From Streptomyces hundungensis (GTDB lineage: Bacteria > Actinomycetota > Actinomycetes > Streptomycetales > Streptomycetaceae), in NCBI RefSeq assembly GCF_003627815.1, contig NZ_CP032698.1:3720001-3784000 (forward strand): a stretch of 64,000 nt of DNA. Reading direction: 5' to 3'. Made by a program: the position numbers and the translations under genes. Below the pieces are notes generated by a model. That model was not told where the DNA came from, did no database searches, and worked only from the letters and a program-made list of their open reading frames with translations. Positions 60,478 to 64,000 of this stretch are shown here, piece after piece (the stretch's first letter is position 1; the number at the start of each line of letters is the position of its first letter).

Positions 60478-61242
60478 ATGACTGCCGCCGGGACCCCGAT
60501 CGCCGTCGTCACCGGAGCGAGCAGCGGGATCGGTGCCGCCACCGCCCGCGCGCTCGCCGCCGCCGGTTACCGCGTGGTGCTGACCGCGCGCCGCAAGGAC
60601 CGCATCGAGGCGCTGGCGGCCGAGATCAACGAGGCGGGCCACCAGGCGACGGCGTACCCGCTGGACGTCACGGACCGGGCCGCCGTCGACGAGTTCGCGA
60701 CCGCCTTCCGCACCATCGGGGTGCTCGTCAACAACGCGGGCGGCGCGCTCGGCGCGGACCCGGTGGCGACCGGCGACCCCGAGGACTGGCGGCAGATGTA
60801 CGAGACCAACGTCATCGGCACGCTGAACGTCACCCAGGCCCTGCTGCCCGCCCTGGAGGCCTCGGGCGACGGCACGGTCGTGATCCTCTCCTCCACGGCG
60901 GGCCACGCCACCTACGAGGGCGGGGGCGGCTATGTCGCCGCGAAGAACGGTGCGCGGGTGCTCGCCGAGACGCTGCGTCTGGAGATCGTCGGCCGTCCGG
61001 TACGGGTCGTCGAGATCGCGCCCGGCATGGTGAAGACGGAGGAGTTCGCCACGACCCGCTTCCGCGGCGACGCGGAGAAGGCGGCGAAGGTGTACGCGGG
61101 GGTGGCCGAGCCGCTGAGCGCGGACGACGTCGCCGAGACCATCACCTGGGCCGTCACCCGCCCGAGCCACGTCAACATCGACCTGCTCGTGGTGCGTCCC
61201 CGCGCCCAGGCCTCCAACACCAAGATCCACCGCGAGCCGTAA
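60478..61242 (+). CDS. Short-chain dehydrogenase/reductase
   Basis: A 254-residue classical SDR: cofactor motif TGASSGIG at residues 12-19, NNAGG in the strand 4 region, a catalytic Ser in ILSSTAGH and Tyr-Val-Ala-Ala-Lys (YVAAK). The subfamily resembles YdfG-type 3-hydroxy acid or serine dehydrogenases (PLDVTDRAAVDEF, ETNVIGTLNVTQALLPALEA), NADP-dependent. GAGGAG lies 8 bases before ATG 60478. It ends near a C-rich repeat that separates it from the convergent XRE gene. Confidence 0.9.
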   Translation: MTAAGTPIAVVTGASSGIGAATARALAAAGYRVVLTARRKDRIEALAAEINEAGHQATAYPLDVTDRAAVDEFATAFRTIGVLVNNAGGALGADPVATGDPEDWRQMYETNVIGTLNVTQALLPALEASGDGTVVILSSTAGHATYEGGGGYVAAKNGARVLAETLRLEIVGRPVRVVEIAPGMVKTEEFATTRFRGDAEKAAKVYAGVAEPLSADDVAETITWAVTRPSHVNIDLLVVRPRAQASNTKIHREP

Positions 61243-61350
61243 CCGAGCCGGGGCAGGCGGGGCGGGGCAGGCGCGGCGGGCCCGGCGTCCCCACGAGCCG
61301 CGCCCCAGCCCCCGCCCCCGCCCTCGCCCTCGCCCTCGCCCCGAGAGCGA

Positions 61351-62178
61351 CTACTGCACCTTCGCCCGCAGCATCGGCGTCCTCGTGTGCCGGCGCTTCT
61401 CGCCCGCGTGGAAGACCAGGATGATCATGCGGGCGCCCGGCGCGGCCATCGGCTGGGCGGCGCACATCGTCACCCAGCCGGGCCCCAGGGCCCCGTGGTT
61501 GAGCGGCCGCTCGTCGCCGTCGAGGTGGAGGTAGGCGCTGGCCCGGTTGTAGATCCCGGCGGCGAGCGGGTCGGCCAGGACCTCCTTCTCGATCTGCGCC
61601 AGCGTCTCGTCGGTGGGGTCGGCGGCCAGCGCCGCCCGCAACTGGGGCAGCACCAGCGGCGCCCAGGAGTGCTCCCAGTCGGTCAGCGTCTCGCGGGCGC
61701 CCGGGTCGAGCGCCATCCACCGCATCGTGTTCTGCGGCACCTGTCCGCCGGGGAACATCTCGGACCAGCGGTCGTTGTAGGCCAGCAGGTTCCACGAGCG
61801 GTCGTTCACGTACGCCATGTGCCCGATGCCGTCGACGGCCTCTTGCCACACGCCGGGGATCTCCTCTCCGGACTGCGAGTTCAGGGGGAACGGCGGATCC
61901 TGGCCCAGGCAGTACCGCCACAGCGCGATCCACTCCTGCTCGTTCATGCCGAGCAGCCGGGCCACGTCCTGGAGCAGGTCCGCGGGCGGGTTGGGATAGC
62001 GCCCGGACTCCAGGCGGCCGTAGGTGTCGGGGGCGCGGTGCAGGATCTGGTCGATCTGGGCCTGCGACAGGCCGGGCGCCCGCCGTCCCTGCCGGGTGGG
62101 TCTGCTCAGCCCGTGGCTCTCGGGCTTGATCAGTGCGCGGCGCTCGCGCAGCAGGGAGCGCAGAGCGGGCTTGTCCAT
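61351..62178 (-). CDS. XRE-family regulator with MmyB-like ligand domain
   Basis: A 275-residue regulator. The N-terminal half has a helix-turn-helix of the Cro/C1 type (GLSQAQIDQILHRAPDTYGR), and the C-terminal half is the MmyB-like PAS-type ligand domain (WNLLAYNDRWSEMFPG, NTMRWMALDPGARETLTDWE). Streptomyces have many such proteins, which bind fatty acids or similar in some cases. ATG 62178 has GGGGGAGAA upstream. It is divergent from a TrmB-like regulator gene, sharing a 589-bp gap. Confidence 0.88.
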   Translation of the reverse strand: MDKPALRSLLRERRALIKPESHGLSRPTRQGRRAPGLSQAQIDQILHRAPDTYGRLESGRYPNPPADLLQDVARLLGMNEQEWIALWRYCLGQDPPFPLNSQSGEEIPGVWQEAVDGIGHMAYVNDRSWNLLAYNDRWSEMFPGGQVPQNTMRWMALDPGARETLTDWEHSWAPLVLPQLRAALAADPTDETLAQIEKEVLADPLAAGIYNRASAYLHLDGDERPLNHGALGPGWVTMCAAQPMAAPGARMIILVFHAGEKRRHTRTPMLRAKVQ

Positions 62179-62767
62179 CTGTGGTTCTCCCCCGGTAACG
62201 GGCGGCCGGCGATTTCGGCGCCGGCCGCGCGGTTGGAACAGCCGCTCCCGACTCTCGGTCCCGACTCTGCGATCGGCTCCGGGCCGGGCGCTCGGCGTGC
62301 ACCGGATGGCCGGTGCGCATCCCATGGTCGGCGTACGGTCCATGGTCCGCGTACGTCCCATTGTCCGAGCGAATCGATTCCCCGCTCTCCACGGGGTGAG
62401 CGGGGAACGCCGCCGGGCCGGTGCGGGCCAGTGGGGACACGGGTCACCGACAGCGCTGCGGCCCCGGACGGAGTCGTCGGGGCTGAGACAACAGTCACTG
62501 TGTGCGGTGGCCGGGAGGGCGCCGGACATCACGGCCGGAGCGCGGGCCGGGAGGCGATTGGCGAGGTGTGCCCTTTCGTGGACGGGTCGGGTACGGTCGG
62601 CCCCTCCGGGCACAGCTCTGGCGCCGCCCCTTTCGGGGTGGCCACCGAGGCACCCGCCAGGAGAGACCCCACCAGTACGGTGACCGATGGGGTATGCACG
62701 GATCAAGCGGTAGCGCGATGCGCACGTACGCAGGGCGCACACACGCAGGGGCACAACGGGGGCAGAG
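62179..62767. promoter_or_regulatory. 589-bp divergent regulatory region
   Basis: It lies between the XRE-type and TrmB-like regulator genes. A direct repeat of 18 bp (CCATGGTCGGCGTACGGT at 62322 and CCATGGTCCGCGTACGTC at 62340) is followed by a shorter copy (CCATTGTCCGAG at 62358). The start of an open frame continues from the XRE gene but lacks coding character. No other gene seen. Confidence 0.5.
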
Positions 62768-63844
62768 ATGGGCGAACCGGACGGCGGGGCGGCCGACGCC
62801 GAGAACACCGCCGCGTCCGGCGGCCCCGAGAACGGCGAGGAGCTGTCGGCCCGGGCCGTCGACGTCTACGGCCGGGTCACCCGCCACGAGCACATCGACC
62901 CGGTCCGCGACGCCCGAGCCCTCGCCGAGCTCGCCGACTGGGGCCTGGTCACCACCGACCCGCGCCTGCCCCATCTGCCGATCGCGCTCGACCCCCAGGA
63001 GGCCGGCCGGCGCCGCCTCGACGACGAGCTGCGGCGGATGGCGGCCAGGGCCGCCCTCGCGGCCCGCATCCCCCAGGTCACCGATGAGCTGAGCCTGCAC
63101 TTCGAACGGGCCAAGTGGCGCTCGGGGCGCGGCTCGGAGTTCCTCGGCGAGCCCGAACTGGTCAACGCCCGCATCGAGCAGGCCGTCGGCCGGGCCCGCG
63201 CCGAGCTGCTCACCGCCCAGCCCTGCGGCCCGCGCACCGCGGCCCAGCGCGAGGCGGTCGAGGAGCGGGACGGCGCGGCGCTCGCCCGGGGGGTCCACAT
63301 CCGCACCCTGTATCTCGACGCCGGCCGCGACTCCGCGGTGACCGGGGCCTATGTGAGTGCCATGACCGGCCTGGGCGCCCAGTTCCGTACCCAGGTCACC
63401 CAGTTCCAGCGCTGTGTCGTCATCGACCGGCGCCAGGCGTTCATCTCCGACCACGTCGTGAACTCCGCGCCCGGTGACGCCTCCTGGCACGTGCGGGACC
63501 GGGCGGTGGTGGCGTTCATCGCCGAGGTCTTCGAGGAGTGCTGGCGGCGCGCCGACCCCTGGAACGGCGACCCGGACAGCGGCGCGCCCGCGTCCGCCGG
63601 GCCCGGCGGCACCCGCACCACGCTGCTCCAGCGCGAGATCCTGCGCGACATGGCGCGGGGCATCGAGCAGCGGCTCACCGCGCAGCGCCTGGGCATCGGG
63701 CTGCGCAGCCTGTCGAAGGAGGTGCACACCCTGCGGCAGTTGTTCGGGGCGTCCACGCTCCAGGAACTCACCTATCAGTGGGCCCTGTCGGACGAGCGCC
63801 TCATCGACGACCGCCCGCCCCACCCGGGCCAGGCCACGGCCTGA
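62768..63844 (+). CDS. TrmB-like / LuxR-type HTH transcriptional regulator
   Basis: A 358-residue regulator. An N-terminal winged-helix region (about 30-80, ARALAELADWGLVTTDPRLP) is followed by a PLD-like effector domain (about 170-250, VHIRTLYLDAGRDSAVTGAY) and a C-terminal helix-turn-helix (AQRLGIGLRSLSKEVHTLRQ). The layout fits TrmB-related proteins with a second DNA-binding domain, common in Streptomyces. The ligand is unknown. ATG 62768 has AGAG upstream. It is divergent from the XRE gene. Confidence 0.8.
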   Translation: MGEPDGGAADAENTAASGGPENGEELSARAVDVYGRVTRHEHIDPVRDARALAELADWGLVTTDPRLPHLPIALDPQEAGRRRLDDELRRMAARAALAARIPQVTDELSLHFERAKWRSGRGSEFLGEPELVNARIEQAVGRARAELLTAQPCGPRTAAQREAVEERDGAALARGVHIRTLYLDAGRDSAVTGAYVSAMTGLGAQFRTQVTQFQRCVVIDRRQAFISDHVVNSAPGDASWHVRDRAVVAFIAEVFEECWRRADPWNGDPDSGAPASAGPGGTRTTLLQREILRDMARGIEQRLTAQRLGIGLRSLSKEVHTLRQLFGASTLQELTYQWALSDERLIDDRPPHPGQATA

Positions 63845-64000
63845 CGCACCGCGGTCAAACGCCCTCATCCAGCCATCCGGACGCCGCTTCCCGCCCGGGT
63901 GGGGCCGAATCTTTTCCCATCCCGCTTTTCAGCGGATAAATCTTCAGCGGAAAACTATCGGCGCTTCCTGCATGCTGAATGAGGACGATCAACTGCCCTG
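63845..64000. other. Right-edge intergenic sequence
   Basis: It contains the direct repeat TTCAGCGGATAAA (63928-63940) and TTCAGCGGAAAAC (63943-63955), spaced by 15 bp, in an A+T-richer stretch. It may be the promoter of a gene beyond the window. No gene starts here. Confidence 0.4.

Noticed and set aside
61243..61350. C-rich GCCCTCGCCCTCGCC repeats as a terminator
   Set aside because: Repetitive, but without an inverted complement that would form a stem; treated as low-complexity sequence between convergent genes.

Overview
The window is high-GC actinobacterial DNA, almost certainly a Streptomyces chromosome. The evidence is strong third-position G/C bias, frequent GTG starts, the futalosine menaquinone genes, a cysteine-type leader peptide and the intergenic repeats typical of the genus. 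From memory, the order mqnA, mqnE, Lrp regulator, ubiX, ubiA, ubiD, ccsB, resB, ccdA, tlpA, histidine phosphatase, hemL matches the S. coelicolor core chromosome. No rRNA, tRNA, CRISPR array, phage or insertion sequence was seen.

1-15190 is a type VII secretion-like (WXG100/ESX) island. A large EssC/EccC-type FtsK ATPase (5080-9537) lies among three WXG100-size proteins, a larger protein with an N-terminal WXG-like segment, two lipoproteins, an exported protein, several hypotheticals and a transmembrane Ser/Thr kinase. No EccB, EccD, EccE or mycosin gene is in the window. Two convergent transcription units meet at a strong hairpin at 5012-5044.

15421-29626 is mixed: a lipoprotein esterase, mqnA, a cold-shock gene with a structured leader, an acyl-CoA synthetase with a divergent AraC regulator, a secreted lipase, a MerR regulator with a divergent DUF4188 gene, an acyltransferase, a TetR regulator, a RibD-like reductase, and a dicarboxylate/amino-acid symporter preceded by a Cys-rich leader peptide.

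29686-44206 is a respiration block: menaquinone synthesis (mqnE, ubiX, mqnP, mqnL), cytochrome c maturation system II (ccsB, resB, ccdA, a TlpA-like thioredoxin) and hemL. A Tat-type deacetylase-like lipoprotein and a histidine phosphatase lie within it. Quinone, haem and cytochrome c assembly are thus encoded together.

44535-52004 holds molybdate uptake (a MerR/TOBE regulator, modA, and a modB-modC fusion with a one-base frameshift) and an ArsR/P-type ATPase pair. 52032-63844 holds small regulators and redox enzymes. Its most striking feature is a tandem array of 14-bp operator-like sites between a TetR gene and a flavin monooxygenase gene.

Dispersed intergenic repeats occur at 23712-23904, 26297-26608 and 35912-36216. 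Several genes and promoters also carry short tandem repeats. Family names and synteny come from memory and pattern recognition, not from database searches.
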